From Aneurinibacillus soli (GTDB taxonomy: Bacteria > Bacillota > Bacilli > Aneurinibacillales > Aneurinibacillaceae), in NCBI RefSeq assembly GCF_002355375.1, contig NZ_AP017312.1:2993001-3057000 (forward strand): a DNA stretch of 64,000 bases, in the 5' to 3' direction. This document shows positions 44,369 to 53,685 of this stretch, one piece after another. The position numbers and the translations under genes are program-made. The first letter of the stretch is position 1. Each line of letters opens with the position of its first letter. The notes beneath the pieces were generated by a model. That model searched no databases. It had not been told where the DNA came from and saw only the letters and a list, made by a program, of their open reading frames with translations.

Positions 44369-46672
44369 TTACAAGTATTCGTTTTCGTGCTTCGCTTTCA
44401 GACGACGCCATCTGCGCTCGACTTCCTTGCTAAACGCTTGGATCGTCGGCTCATATTCCGGCTTGGTCAAATGCTTCGTTTTGCCCATCAGTGTCAGCCA
44501 ATCGCCTACTTCGATGCGCTTGCCTTTCGCTTCCGGATCATGCGTAATGGTCGTAACGCCACGCTCGACTTCATACAGCGGGAAGAAGCAGGAGTTTACC
44601 GCCGCTTCAACGATGGACTGTCCTTCCTCATCCGGCGACTTCCAGTTCAGCGGGCACGCAATGAGAATTTTGCCATACGCAAGCCCTTCGTTCTGGGCAT
44701 ACCACTGCGCTTTTGCTGCTTTTTTCAGCAGGTCCTGCGGGAACGCTTCAGAACCCGTGAATACATACGGAATGTTTGTCGCCGCCATAATCTGCGCGGT
44801 GTCTTTATGATGGAACGTCTTACCGCCCTGCTTTTTGCCGACATTCGATGTGGATGTCATATGGCCAAGCGGTGTAGAGTAAGACAGCTGGCTACCTGTG
44901 TTCATGTATCCTTCATTATCGTACTCCAGGATGATCATTTTATGATTACGCAGCGCAGTACCGATTGCTGGCCCCATACCGATATCCATCCCGCCGTCAC
45001 CTGTAACCATGACGAATGTAAAATCATCTGCTACTTCAATCTCTCCTCGACGCTTACGCTCGAAGAACATCTCAACCGCACCGGACAGCGTCGCCGCCCC
45101 ATTCTGGAACAAGTTGTGAATATAGGACTGCTTGTGTGAGCTGTATGGATAACCCGTTGTTACAACCATCGCACAGCCGGTCTGGAACAATACAACGATG
45201 TCACCCTCGATACCTTTAAAGAACAGCTCAAGTGCCGGGAAGATCCCACAGCCCGGACATGCGCCATGCCCTGGTGCGATACGCTTCGGTTTTTTGGTGA
45301 GCGCGCGCAACGGCGGGATTTTCACGTTCAGCTTGCCTGTCGCTTCATCTGGCGTTACCGTGATGAGACCCGTTTTAAACGCATCCCCATGCAGCGGCTT
45401 CAATAATTTTTTCGGCACGGCATCCGGATTACCCGGCGTATGACCGTAGTAGTCGAACGGAGTTGGCGCATAGCCAAGGTCTGCCGCTTCGATTGCCAGC
45501 TGGAAAAACGCTTCTGCATCATCATGATAGAAGTCTTTACCGCCCACACCGAAGATGCGGCTGACAACGACCGTTTCATTGCCTTTCAGCTCTTGCAGTG
45601 TCGATTTCAGTTCATGTGTCAGGTTCGCGCCGTGTCCACCGTATGAATCAGCACGCTCCCCGATCATGATCGCTTTCAGGTTTTTACAAGCTTCTTGAAT
45701 TTCCTGTTTTGGCCACGGACGAATCATATTCGGGCTGATGACACCCGCCTTGATGCCCTTAGCACGTAGCTGGTCGGCTACGTCTTTGGCCGATTCAGAT
45801 GCTGAATTCAGCAGGAATACCGCCACTTCTGCATCTTCCATGCGGTACAGATCAAGTATATCGTATTTGCGGCCAGAGATTTTTTCATACTCTGCTGACA
45901 CCTGCTTAAATACATCGTACGCTTTGTACATCGCTTCGGATTGCTGATAGTTGTTGTTGATCAAGTCTGGATCATTCATATATGGACCGATGGTAACCGG
46001 GTTTTCCGGGTCAAGTGCGTGCACGTAGCCCGACGGCATCTCACCTACGAAATCCTGCACCGTTTTGCGGTCGCTAAAGTACTGCACACGGCGCTTCTGA
46101 TGCGATGTGAAGAAGCCGTCATACGCTACCATTACCGGCAAGCGCACGTCTGCGTGCTCCGCTACTTTGAGCGCCATGATGTTCATGTCATATACCGCCT
46201 GCGGATCACGAGCTAACAAAATCGGCCAACCGATATTAAGGCCGTAATACAGGTCAGAATGGTCACCGCGAATATCAAGCGGACCACTGATCGCACGGGT
46301 GACAAGATTTAATACCATTGGGAACCGTGTACCAGACTGCACTGGCAGCTGCTCAAGCATATACAAAAATCCGTTCGCACTCGTCGCGTTAAATACGCGT
46401 CCGCCCGCTGCTGCAGCCCCATAGCATACCCCCGCCGAGCCGTGTTCACCATCCGCCGGGATCAAAACAATATCATGCTCACCACGTGTCTTCATCGCAT
46501 CGAGGAACTGCGCTACCTCTGTGGACGGCGTGATTGGGAAATAGCCCATCAAGTGATAATTAATCTGTGCCGCCGCGATTGCCGCCATCTCGTTGCCGGA
46601 CTCAAACGTTAACTTTTGCTCCGGTGCAATCTCGTTTAACCGCGCTTTTTCTTTATCGTACTCAATCGCCAT
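44369..46672 (-). CDS. 2-oxoacid:ferredoxin oxidoreductase, fused alpha-beta subunit
   Basis: A 767-residue fusion. Residues 1-410 are the alpha (pyrimidine-binding) part: NATSANGFLYMLEQL and SGPLDIRGDHSD. Residues about 430-750 are the beta part: HGACPGCGIFPAL holds ligands of the iron-sulfur cluster and the TPP motif is GDGGMDIGMGPAIGTALRNHKMIILEYDNEGY. It oxidatively decarboxylates a 2-oxoacid, most likely pyruvate, reducing ferredoxin. Start ATG 46672. The gamma-delta partner is the next gene upstream. Substrate specificity cannot be told from sequence alone. Confidence 0.9.
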   Translation of the reverse strand: MAIEYDKEKARLNEIAPEQKLTFESGNEMAAIAAAQINYHLMGYFPITPSTEVAQFLDAMKTRGEHDIVLIPADGEHGSAGVCYGAAAAGGRVFNATSANGFLYMLEQLPVQSGTRFPMVLNLVTRAISGPLDIRGDHSDLYYGLNIGWPILLARDPQAVYDMNIMALKVAEHADVRLPVMVAYDGFFTSHQKRRVQYFSDRKTVQDFVGEMPSGYVHALDPENPVTIGPYMNDPDLINNNYQQSEAMYKAYDVFKQVSAEYEKISGRKYDILDLYRMEDAEVAVFLLNSASESAKDVADQLRAKGIKAGVISPNMIRPWPKQEIQEACKNLKAIMIGERADSYGGHGANLTHELKSTLQELKGNETVVVSRIFGVGGKDFYHDDAEAFFQLAIEAADLGYAPTPFDYYGHTPGNPDAVPKKLLKPLHGDAFKTGLITVTPDEATGKLNVKIPPLRALTKKPKRIAPGHGACPGCGIFPALELFFKGIEGDIVVLFQTGCAMVVTTGYPYSSHKQSYIHNLFQNGAATLSGAVEMFFERKRRGEIEVADDFTFVMVTGDGGMDIGMGPAIGTALRNHKMIILEYDNEGYMNTGSQLSYSTPLGHMTSTSNVGKKQGGKTFHHKDTAQIMAATNIPYVFTGSEAFPQDLLKKAAKAQWYAQNEGLAYGKILIACPLNWKSPDEEGQSIVEAAVNSCFFPLYEVERGVTTITHDPEAKGKRIEVGDWLTLMGKTKHLTKPEYEPTIQAFSKEVERRWRRLKAKHENEYL

Positions 46673-46693
46673 GTGTAAGTCTCCCCTCTTGGT

Positions 46694-47698
46694 TTAGTTT
46701 TCAGCCAGAATGAATTTGTGCGGTACGCGGTTATCTTCCGCATAGCCAATTTCTTCGCGCATATTCGTCAGAGCTTCCACAGGACAAGCCTGCACGCATT
46801 TTAGACAACCCTTGCAGTATTGATAATCGATGCCCGAGAGAAACATCTGTGGACGTCCTTTTTTATCCGTTCCTTCTTCCCAGACGAAGCAATAGTCCGG
46901 ACAAACTGTATCACAGGCTGCACAATGAATGCATTTGCTCTCGTGATATTCCGGCAAGAAGCCCTGGCGGCTGCCGCTCAAGTCTTTTAAGATGCTATTG
47001 CCAGGATTCACCACTACACCGCCAATCGGCTGTGTCGCATAGCCAAGCGCCGGTTGCGAACGGACGAACGCTTTGCCCGTTGATCCTGCTGGCACTTCAT
47101 ATGTTTTGAACTGCATTTCATTGTAGCCGCGATCAAACGTGCGGATATTCGGTTCAACAAAATGCGGGTATTTTTTCTCGAATGTTTTGCGGATAACAGC
47201 ACGCATCGCATCGGGGTCCAAGAAGTCACAGATGCGGAATAGGGCCCCGAGCATCGCTGTGTTTACTTTTGTTTTTTCTTCTACGGCAATCCCAAGCGCG
47301 TCAACAATCGCCAGCGTGCCGTATTCAAGATGCAGATCGCCGCGAACTTCGTCAAACTCACGTGTTGAGTTTACAAGCACAATCCCGTGTGCATCCAGGC
47401 CGGATACTACATCGATCGTTTTGTACAGTGCTTCATGGAATACACCTACCACATGCGGGCGTTCAATCGGACTTGCCGCGCGAATTCGCATATCCGGGTC
47501 AGCAAAGCGGACGAACGCTTTTACTGGCGACCCTTTTTTCTCCGAACCATAGGATGAGAAGTTCATCCCGTTCAGTCCAAGACCGAGCACCCCGGCTTCT
47601 GCAAGCATTTTGCCCGCCAGGTTAGCTCCGAGACCTCCGATTGACTCCAGACGGATTTCATAAAAACCCAGTTCATTTTTCTTTGGAAGCAACGACAT
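46694..47698 (-). CDS. 2-oxoacid:ferredoxin oxidoreductase, fused gamma-delta subunit
   Basis: A 334-residue fusion. Residues 1-190 match the gamma domain (GGLGANLAGKMLAEAGVLG, FSSYGSEKKGSPVKAFVRF). The C-terminal about 80 residues are a delta-type bacterial ferredoxin: CIHCAACDTVCPDYC and CKGCLKCVQACPVEA, two C-x2-C-x2-C-x3-C sets for two 4Fe-4S clusters. Together with the alpha-beta fusion the complex needs only two genes. A good promoter is at 47835-47863. Confidence 0.9.
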   Translation of the reverse strand: MSLLPKKNELGFYEIRLESIGGLGANLAGKMLAEAGVLGLGLNGMNFSSYGSEKKGSPVKAFVRFADPDMRIRAASPIERPHVVGVFHEALYKTIDVVSGLDAHGIVLVNSTREFDEVRGDLHLEYGTLAIVDALGIAVEEKTKVNTAMLGALFRICDFLDPDAMRAVIRKTFEKKYPHFVEPNIRTFDRGYNEMQFKTYEVPAGSTGKAFVRSQPALGYATQPIGGVVVNPGNSILKDLSGSRQGFLPEYHESKCIHCAACDTVCPDYCFVWEEGTDKKGRPQMFLSGIDYQYCKGCLKCVQACPVEALTNMREEIGYAEDNRVPHKFILAEN

Positions 47699-47834
47699 CG
47701 TTTTTCCTCCCCTTATTCATATAGTAAAACAGCCGCTTCAATTCTATGAAACACTCGCTTATCTTTTTCGTTTCAAATAAGCTTGCTGGTTATTAGCAAA
47801 ATTCAAAATCCTCTTACACCAGTTTGTTATCACG

Positions 47835-47863
47835 ATTATAACAGTATGATTTTATATCAACAA
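47835..47863 (-). promoter_or_regulatory. Predicted sigma-A promoter of the oxidoreductase operon
   Basis: Minus strand: TTGTTG, 17-base spacer, TATAAT, with an extended -10 (TGtTATAAT). It lies about 135 bases upstream of the gamma-delta gene. Confidence 0.7.
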
Positions 47864-48036
47864 CAGTTTTTTGACCATTTTTCTAAAAAATTTATAAAAA
47901 CGCTTACTATGCTGATTTAACAGGCATTAACCTGCTACAATTCGACAAAAACACTCAAGAAACAGATATGATACAAACGAAAATAAAAAACTAATACAGT
48001 TTTTATTTATCACTATTAGTATATTAATTACTTGAC

Positions 48037-48065
48037 AAAATAAAAGAGCCCGATCCCTCGGACTC
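48037..48065 (-). terminator. Terminator of the flavoprotein gene
   Basis: GAGTCCGA/TCGGGCTC stem with one G-U on the minus strand and a U-run; about 60 bases beyond the stop at 48126. The rest of the 47699-48125 gap holds the promoter above and AT-rich sequence without a convincing gene. Confidence 0.75.
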
Positions 48066-48125
48066 TGCATAAATCCTATATTTTTCATTCGTGTACTATA
48101 ACATAAGATCGCAGTTTTAAAACAG

Positions 48126-49043
48126 TTATCTGTTATCATCCTGCAAGCTCTTATGAATCCAGATCGCCGACTGCGCTCCGTCACCGATCGCCACCGTTAG
48201 CAGTTGAGAATGCACTGTAACATCTCCTGCCGCCCATACCCCCGGCACATTCGTTTCTTTTGTACGACCATCCACCGGGATATGGCCATTTTCGAGCCGC
48301 TTCACCCCAAGCATCTCGGCCAGGTCAGATTCTACATGAACACCACCAAAAGCTACGAACCCTTTCTCCGCCTTAATTCGCGTCCCATCCGCCAGCTCAA
48401 CAGCCGACAGATGTTCTGCATCCTGTACATGTACAGCCTGGATTTTCCCTTCATAGATGGCAACTCCTGCTTGCTCACAACGGCTGCGCAACGAAGCAGA
48501 AATCAGGTTCTCGTCCGGCTCATGATTAATATAAATCAGCTGATCTGTCCAATAACGAAGCGTACAGGCAAGCGCCGCCCCTACATCCCCGGCTCCAAGA
48601 ATAGCACATACACGTCCCCGCACTTCATACCCGTCACAATCCGGGCATAAATAAATCGCACTGCCAAGCACTTCATGCAAGCCTTCAATCTCTTCGGGCA
48701 ACCGATCCGAAAGCCCCGTGCTTAAGAGCACACGCTGCGCCTGTACCGCCTGTCCGTCGTCTGTCCGCAGTTCAAAATATTCGTCGGACAGACGGCGCGC
48801 TTCCGTTACTCGCGCATTCACAAACTCCACGGTTTCATATGTACGCGCCTGCTTATGCCCAATCTCCCGTAGACTAGGCCCGCTTACTCCATTCTCAAAC
48901 CCGATTATGTTGCTGTATTTTTTCGCCAGTACAGATCGCCCGCCGTGCGCATCGAATACAACTACCCGATGCATGTAGCGTCCAAGCTGAATGGCAGCTT
49001 GCAAACCCGCAATCCCTCCACCGATAATCGCACAATCATACAT
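48126..49043 (-). CDS. Thioredoxin-reductase-like FAD oxidoreductase
   Basis: A 305-residue flavoprotein. GGGIAGLQAA binds FAD, GAGDVGAALAC the pyridine nucleotide, and YLCPDCDGYE carries the C-x2-C redox pair as in thioredoxin reductases; the C-terminal AAGDVTVHSQLLTVAIGDG segment is the second FAD-binding block. It could reduce a thioredoxin-like partner, but no thioredoxin gene is adjacent. It overlaps xpb by 8 bases; start ATG 49043. Confidence 0.85.
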   Translation of the reverse strand: MYDCAIIGGGIAGLQAAIQLGRYMHRVVVFDAHGGRSVLAKKYSNIIGFENGVSGPSLREIGHKQARTYETVEFVNARVTEARRLSDEYFELRTDDGQAVQAQRVLLSTGLSDRLPEEIEGLHEVLGSAIYLCPDCDGYEVRGRVCAILGAGDVGAALACTLRYWTDQLIYINHEPDENLISASLRSRCEQAGVAIYEGKIQAVHVQDAEHLSAVELADGTRIKAEKGFVAFGGVHVESDLAEMLGVKRLENGHIPVDGRTKETNVPGVWAAGDVTVHSQLLTVAIGDGAQSAIWIHKSLQDDNR

Positions 49044-50691
49044 TCACATCCGCCCCTTTCATTTCATATCGATAGCCCTGCTCCACAAGAAACATCTGCC
49101 GCTTCCATGCATACTGCTCCTCTTTGGACTCAGCTGATACAAGGGAGTAAAAGCAGGCCCCGCGCCCATCTTTCTTCGGGCGCAGCACCCGTCCGAGCCG
49201 CTGGGCTTCCTCCTGACGCGAACCGAACGTGCCGGACACTTGTACAGCCACACTAGCATCAGGCAGATCAATCGCAAAATTCGCAACCCGTGATACGACG
49301 AGACGAGTAATCTCACCCCGACGAAAACGGCTATACAATTCATCTCGCTCTGAATGCGGCGTTTTTCCAGTGATAAGTGGGACGCCTAGCTCCTGTGCTA
49401 ATCGTTCAAGCTGAGAGACGTAGTGACCAATGATCAGGACCGGATCGTTCGGATGGTCAGCGAGTACATCTTTCACAACATTGATCTTGATCGGGTTCTC
49501 TGCGGCCAGGCGGAACTTTTGCCGTTCATCCGCCTGCATATATTTCGTCTTCAGCTCCGTTGTCAGCGGGACGCGAATCTCTGTGCAGTGCGCTTCCGCG
49601 ATATACCCCTGTTCTTCCAAGTATCGCCACGGCAGTTCATATTTTTTCGGGCCGATCAAGCTAAATACATCAGTCTCACGCCCATCTTCCCGCACAAGTG
49701 TCGCTGTCAGGCCAAGCCGTCGCTTCGCCTGAATGTCTGCTGTCATGCGAAAGACCGGAGCGGGAAGCAGGTGCACTTCGTCATACACAATCAATCCCCA
49801 GTTGCGCTCATGAAAGAGCGACAGATGAGGAAATTGCCCGGTGCTGCTTGCGCGGTGTGTCACCATTTGGTATGTGCTGATCGTCACCGGTCGCACCTCT
49901 TTACACTCCCCTGTATACATGCCAACCTGTTCAGGAGCAAGGGATGTTCGTGCAATAATCTCATCCCGCCACTGCCGTACAGAAGCAGAGCTACTTGTCA
50001 GTATAAGGGTTGCCATACCGAATCGTACCATCGTTTCGATACCGACAACGGTTTTGCCGGAACCACACGGCAAGACGATGACACCATTCCCACCCGCGAG
50101 ACTCCCACCCGCATAAAAAGCATCAACCGCATCTTTCTGATACGTACGCAGCGAGAACTCACTTCCTTCTCTAAGCACAAGCGGAAGTACTTCTCCATCT
50201 GTATAGCCAGCTTCATCCTGCACCGGGTAGCCGAGCTTCAACAACTCCTGCTTGATAACACCACGTAACGCCGATGGAATCACAACATGCTGCTTACTTC
50301 GCTGCTCTGTGACAAGAGCCGCAATAGACGGATAGCTGAGAATATCATGCATGACATCTTCAGCTGCTGATGCAAGCACAAGCATATCCCTGTCCTGATA
50401 AAGACGGATCTGTCCGAATCGCTCTACTGTCTGGCGGATTTCTGCTTCGATATGGCGCGGAACCGGATAGCGAGCATACGCCGCCAGTGCTGAAAGAATG
50501 GTGTCGGCACACAACCCAAGAGAGGCTGCATTCCAGAGTGACAGCGGAGTAAGGCGATATGTATGAATATAGTCAGGGCTTTTGATCAGCTCAGCGAAGG
50601 GAGCAATCGCATCGCGGGCCAGACGGTATTTCGGATGCTCAACTTCAAGCAGCAGTGTCCGATCTCCCTGCACGATTAACGGATTATCCAT
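49036..50691 (-). CDS. XPB-type DNA repair helicase
   Basis: A superfamily 2 helicase of 551 residues. After an N-terminal about 180-residue domain come LPCGSGKT (Walker A, about 215), the DEVH box (YDEVHLLPAP), the RED motif (LVREDGRE) typical of XPB, and the C-terminal RecA-like domain with GTFGSRQEEAQRLGRVLRPK. Bacterial XPB proteins have DNA-dependent ATPase and 3'-5' helicase activity; their in-cell role in Firmicutes is not settled. Bacillus subtilis has no gene at this point in the ypb cluster; the adjacent ypbE is in the usual place. Confidence 0.9.
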   Translation of the reverse strand: MDNPLIVQGDRTLLLEVEHPKYRLARDAIAPFAELIKSPDYIHTYRLTPLSLWNAASLGLCADTILSALAAYARYPVPRHIEAEIRQTVERFGQIRLYQDRDMLVLASAAEDVMHDILSYPSIAALVTEQRSKQHVVIPSALRGVIKQELLKLGYPVQDEAGYTDGEVLPLVLREGSEFSLRTYQKDAVDAFYAGGSLAGGNGVIVLPCGSGKTVVGIETMVRFGMATLILTSSSASVRQWRDEIIARTSLAPEQVGMYTGECKEVRPVTISTYQMVTHRASSTGQFPHLSLFHERNWGLIVYDEVHLLPAPVFRMTADIQAKRRLGLTATLVREDGRETDVFSLIGPKKYELPWRYLEEQGYIAEAHCTEIRVPLTTELKTKYMQADERQKFRLAAENPIKINVVKDVLADHPNDPVLIIGHYVSQLERLAQELGVPLITGKTPHSERDELYSRFRRGEITRLVVSRVANFAIDLPDASVAVQVSGTFGSRQEEAQRLGRVLRPKKDGRGACFYSLVSAESKEEQYAWKRQMFLVEQGYRYEMKGADVNV

Positions 50692-50728
50692 GAATGTTGC
50701 TCCTTTCTATATCGCTGTTATTTTCCCA

Positions 50729-50756
50729 CAAAAAGAGCCACCTTTATCCGGGTGGC
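50729..50756 (-). terminator. Terminator overlapping the ypbE stop
   Basis: GCCACC/GGTGGC stem with an 8-base loop followed on the minus strand by U-runs. It covers the last codons of ypbE. Confidence 0.7.
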
Positions 50757-51472
50757 ATCGGAATTTTGACAGTAGATCCAACAAACACGTTCTGTGTATT
50801 GCGAATGTTATTATAACGCGCCAAATAAAATTGATATTTTCCGGTGCCGTAATAGCGCACAGATAGCTTGTACAGCGTCTCTCCTGCCTGCATCCGGTGA
50901 CGAATGACTCGCTTCTTTTTTGAAACGGAAGCTGATTTTTGGACCGGCTTGACCGCTTCTGGCCGGGCAGCCGAAGCCGATTCCGCCACCTTGACCGGCA
51001 CAGGTGATGGAGCAGGCGGTTTGGCTGGAGTCGGTACTGGGGCCGGAGCGGGCGGTTTGGCTGGAGTCGGTACCGGGGCCGGAGCAGGTGGTTTGGCTGG
51101 AGTCGGTATCGGGACCGAAGCAGGTGGTTTAACTGGAGTCGGTGCAGATTTTGCCTGAGCTTGCGGAACAGTAGAGGCGGGAGCTGAAGCCGGTTCACTC
51201 TTCCCAGCAAACCACCAGAATCCAAAGCCTGCAAACAATGCTATCGCAATCGCTCCACTTGCATAGTACGGAACAAGATTCAACGGCTCCTTCACATGAA
51301 CCGCGCTGCGCGGCGGGAGCAGACCTGTACGCACAGGCTCCACAGCTCGTTCACCCTCTTCCCTATGCAACTCGGAAGATTGCTCAGCAGCTCCTTTCGT
51401 CTGTTCAATCAGCCTGCGCAGTTCATCAGCCTGATCAGCTTCATGCTTCGGATGCAGCTGTTCATTCATCAC
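50744..51472 (-). CDS. ypbE: Membrane-anchored LysM protein with Pro-rich spacer (YpbE-like)
   Basis: A 242-residue protein. Residues 1-60 are charged and cytoplasmic; one membrane span (about 65-85) is followed by a Pro/Ala-rich tether built from a 12-residue repeat (TPAKPPAPAPVP) in about four copies, and a C-terminal LysM-type domain (HRMQAGETLYKLSVRYYGTGKYQFYLARYNN). LysM binds peptidoglycan, so the protein probably bridges membrane and wall. The topology and the neighbourhood (ypbD, recQ, ypbB) match B. subtilis ypbE. Confidence 0.85.
   Translation of the reverse strand: MMNEQLHPKHEADQADELRRLIEQTKGAAEQSSELHREEGERAVEPVRTGLLPPRSAVHVKEPLNLVPYYASGAIAIALFAGFGFWWFAGKSEPASAPASTVPQAQAKSAPTPVKPPASVPIPTPAKPPAPAPVPTPAKPPAPAPVPTPAKPPAPSPVPVKVAESASAARPEAVKPVQKSASVSKKKRVIRHRMQAGETLYKLSVRYYGTGKYQFYLARYNNIRNTQNVFVGSTVKIPMPPG
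51007..51146. repeat. 36-bp tandem repeat inside ypbE
   Basis: About four tandem copies of a 36-bp unit encode the 12-residue Pro/Ala repeat of the wall-spanning tether. The unit repeats with few substitutions, so the number of copies may vary between strains. Confidence 0.8.
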
Positions 51473-51521
51473 GTTTGTCCCCTCTTTCCCGTTCGTTTCG
51501 TCTTTATCTTACATCATTCGA

Positions 51522-52121
51522 CTATACACCCGAGTTTTCCTCCATTTTATGGATGAACCACCCTTTTTTTACGAAATAACCGAGAGCCACATCAATTAGA
51601 AAATGGGCCCAGATCGCCGCCCACACCGCCCCTGTCCGAACAACCAGGGCACCAAAAAGCAAACTAATCCCGAATACGACAGCGACCATCACCCATTTCT
51701 TCCAATAACGAACGTGAACCACCGTAAACAAAATACTCGTCCACCAAATGCCAAGTCCGGGCTGTATCACGGCACGGAACAATAGTTCTTCTGACACAGC
51801 GACCACGAGACAAAGACTTATAATCTGTACGCCGGACAAATCTCGGAACAGTAGCTCGTTCACACCGCCGTCATCAAACATCCCCCGAGGTAGCACTACG
51901 AGAAGCACGACTTCCGCCACGATCACAAATAGAGCCACCAGTGTACCATACAGTACGCCAGACTGCCAGTCAGCCAGCGTGAATATCTCCTGCCATCCCC
52001 GGCCCGAACGAATATAAAACCAGTACAAGCCCACAAGCCCGCACAACAACAAAATCCCCTGTGTCATATATACATTAATGGCCAGCACGCGGCTGGTTAG
52101 CCCCATTTTACGTACATCCAT
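51522..52121 (-). CDS. ypbD: CPBP-family membrane metalloprotease (YpbD-like)
   Basis: An intramembrane CAAX-type protease of 199 residues. Start ATG 52121 (MDVRKMGLTS) with AAGGAG upstream, 14 bases inside recQ. EELLFRAVIQPGLG (EExxxR) and the C-terminal HFLIDVALGYF contain the family's metal/active residues; the protein has about six spans. Likely substrates are unknown. Confidence 0.88.
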   Translation of the reverse strand: MDVRKMGLTSRVLAINVYMTQGILLLCGLVGLYWFYIRSGRGWQEIFTLADWQSGVLYGTLVALFVIVAEVVLLVVLPRGMFDDGGVNELLFRDLSGVQIISLCLVVAVSEELLFRAVIQPGLGIWWTSILFTVVHVRYWKKWVMVAVVFGISLLFGALVVRTGAVWAAIWAHFLIDVALGYFVKKGWFIHKMEENSGV

Positions 52122-53682
52122 GCGGTGCATCTCCTTCCACCGGCAGAAGCCAATCAAGTTCCTTCTGCCAGTTCCACTCTAACGCATCGCGCTGATCCAC
52201 GCTTTCCTCTTGTTTCCGGTACGTCTGCATATCGATACCGCATCGGTCACAGCAACTTGCCAGCGCCGTATGATGCTCCTGTGCAAAGTAGCGACCGATT
52301 TTCTCACGCCGGCATCCTGCCTCATGCAAAAAGCGGCGCATCTCTTCTACTTTACCATACCGCTCCCCTCTGCGGCGGGCAATTGCGGCAGACAATCTCT
52401 GGCAGTTAGTGGGGACTGTCTGTGATACTACAAGCATCCAGCCATCCCGACTGCGCTGCACACGCGACACCCCGCCCAGCGTTTCGAGATGGTACAGCAA
52501 AATTTGTACCTGTTGCTCACTAAGCCCGTACTTCATCTGCATATCCGTTTTTTTTAGCTCGATTTCTTGCCCCGCATGCGACACAAGCGCCGCCGTCCAA
52601 TCCCGCATCTGCACTTCATCCGGATATTCTTCATGAATCAACTGATGAGGCAGAAGTCCATCTTCCGGCACCGAAAGAAGACACGCGTATCCTGGCCTGC
52701 CATCTCGCCCAACCCGACCTGTCTCTTGCAAATACGACTCCATATCCGGTGGCATATGATAGTGCAGGACAAATCGAATATCCGATTTGTCGATCCCCAT
52801 ACCGAATGCATTCGTCGCAAATACAATCGTAAGCTCTCCATCGAGGAACTGTTGCTGCACGAGCATCCGATCATCCGCTGCCATGCCGCCATGATAAAAT
52901 GCACAGCGCTCGATCCCGCGCTCCTGTGCCCGAGCAAACGCCCGCTCTGTGCCACTCCGTGAGCGAAAATACACAAGCCCCGGTCCCTGCAGTTCCGCAA
53001 GCTTCGCAAACATCAGCTCATTCTTATCCTGCTCATTATCAAGCCGAGCCACATCATAGCAGATGTTCTCCCGGTTTACCGACTGCATCTGCACACACTC
53101 AGGCGGAATCGCGAGCTGCGTGCAGATATCACGTTGTACCGCTTCCGTAGCGGTAGCCGTCAGCGCCAGCACGGGCGGATGACCAAGACGTGCGATTCGT
53201 TCGCCCAGGCGCTGATAGTCCGTCCGGAAATCATGCCCCCACTGCGAGATGCAATGCGCTTCATCCACCACAAACAATGAGACACCGACTCCCGCAAGCT
53301 CGCGGACAAATGATTCCTGCTGTAGCTTTTCGGGTGATGCGTACAAAATTTTGATCTGGCCATTCGCCACCTGCCGCATCTTCCACGCCTGCTCCTGCTG
53401 TGACAGGGCACTGTTAATGTATTCGGCACTACGAACCCCCCTCTGGCGTAACTGACGAACCTGATCAACCATCAACGAGATCAACGGTGAGATCACAACC
53501 GCAAGCCCGGGCAACATAAGCGCCGGAAGCTGGTAACACACGGATTTACCGCCACCTGTCGCTAGCACGCCAAGCACATTCTCGCCTGCAAGCGCATGCC
53601 GGATAATGTCCCACTGCCCTGCCCGGAACACCGAATAGCCAAAATACCGCTGCAACATCTCTGCTACCTGTTTTTCATTCAT
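52108..53682 (-). CDS. recQ: RecQ-family ATP-dependent DNA helicase
   Basis: A 524-residue helicase with ATGGGKSVCYQLPAL (Walker A), DEAHCISQWGHDFR, and the RecQ zinc-binding domain (residues about 350-400; CLLSV.., C-x2-C motifs near the C-terminus CCDRCGIDM). It unwinds DNA 3'-5' in recombination and repair. Its start at ATG 53682 has AGGAGG upstream and follows ypbB by three bases. Equivalent to B. subtilis recS/ypbC. Confidence 0.93.
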   Translation of the reverse strand: MNEKQVAEMLQRYFGYSVFRAGQWDIIRHALAGENVLGVLATGGGKSVCYQLPALMLPGLAVVISPLISLMVDQVRQLRQRGVRSAEYINSALSQQEQAWKMRQVANGQIKILYASPEKLQQESFVRELAGVGVSLFVVDEAHCISQWGHDFRTDYQRLGERIARLGHPPVLALTATATEAVQRDICTQLAIPPECVQMQSVNRENICYDVARLDNEQDKNELMFAKLAELQGPGLVYFRSRSGTERAFARAQERGIERCAFYHGGMAADDRMLVQQQFLDGELTIVFATNAFGMGIDKSDIRFVLHYHMPPDMESYLQETGRVGRDGRPGYACLLSVPEDGLLPHQLIHEEYPDEVQMRDWTAALVSHAGQEIELKKTDMQMKYGLSEQQVQILLYHLETLGGVSRVQRSRDGWMLVVSQTVPTNCQRLSAAIARRRGERYGKVEEMRRFLHEAGCRREKIGRYFAQEHHTALASCCDRCGIDMQTYRKQEESVDQRDALEWNWQKELDWLLPVEGDAPHGCT

Positions 53683-53685
53683 CTA

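Noticed and set aside
51007..51146. Tandem repeat as a regulatory or mobile array
   Set aside because: It is in frame within ypbE and encodes a Pro/Ala tether, so coding repetition explains it.
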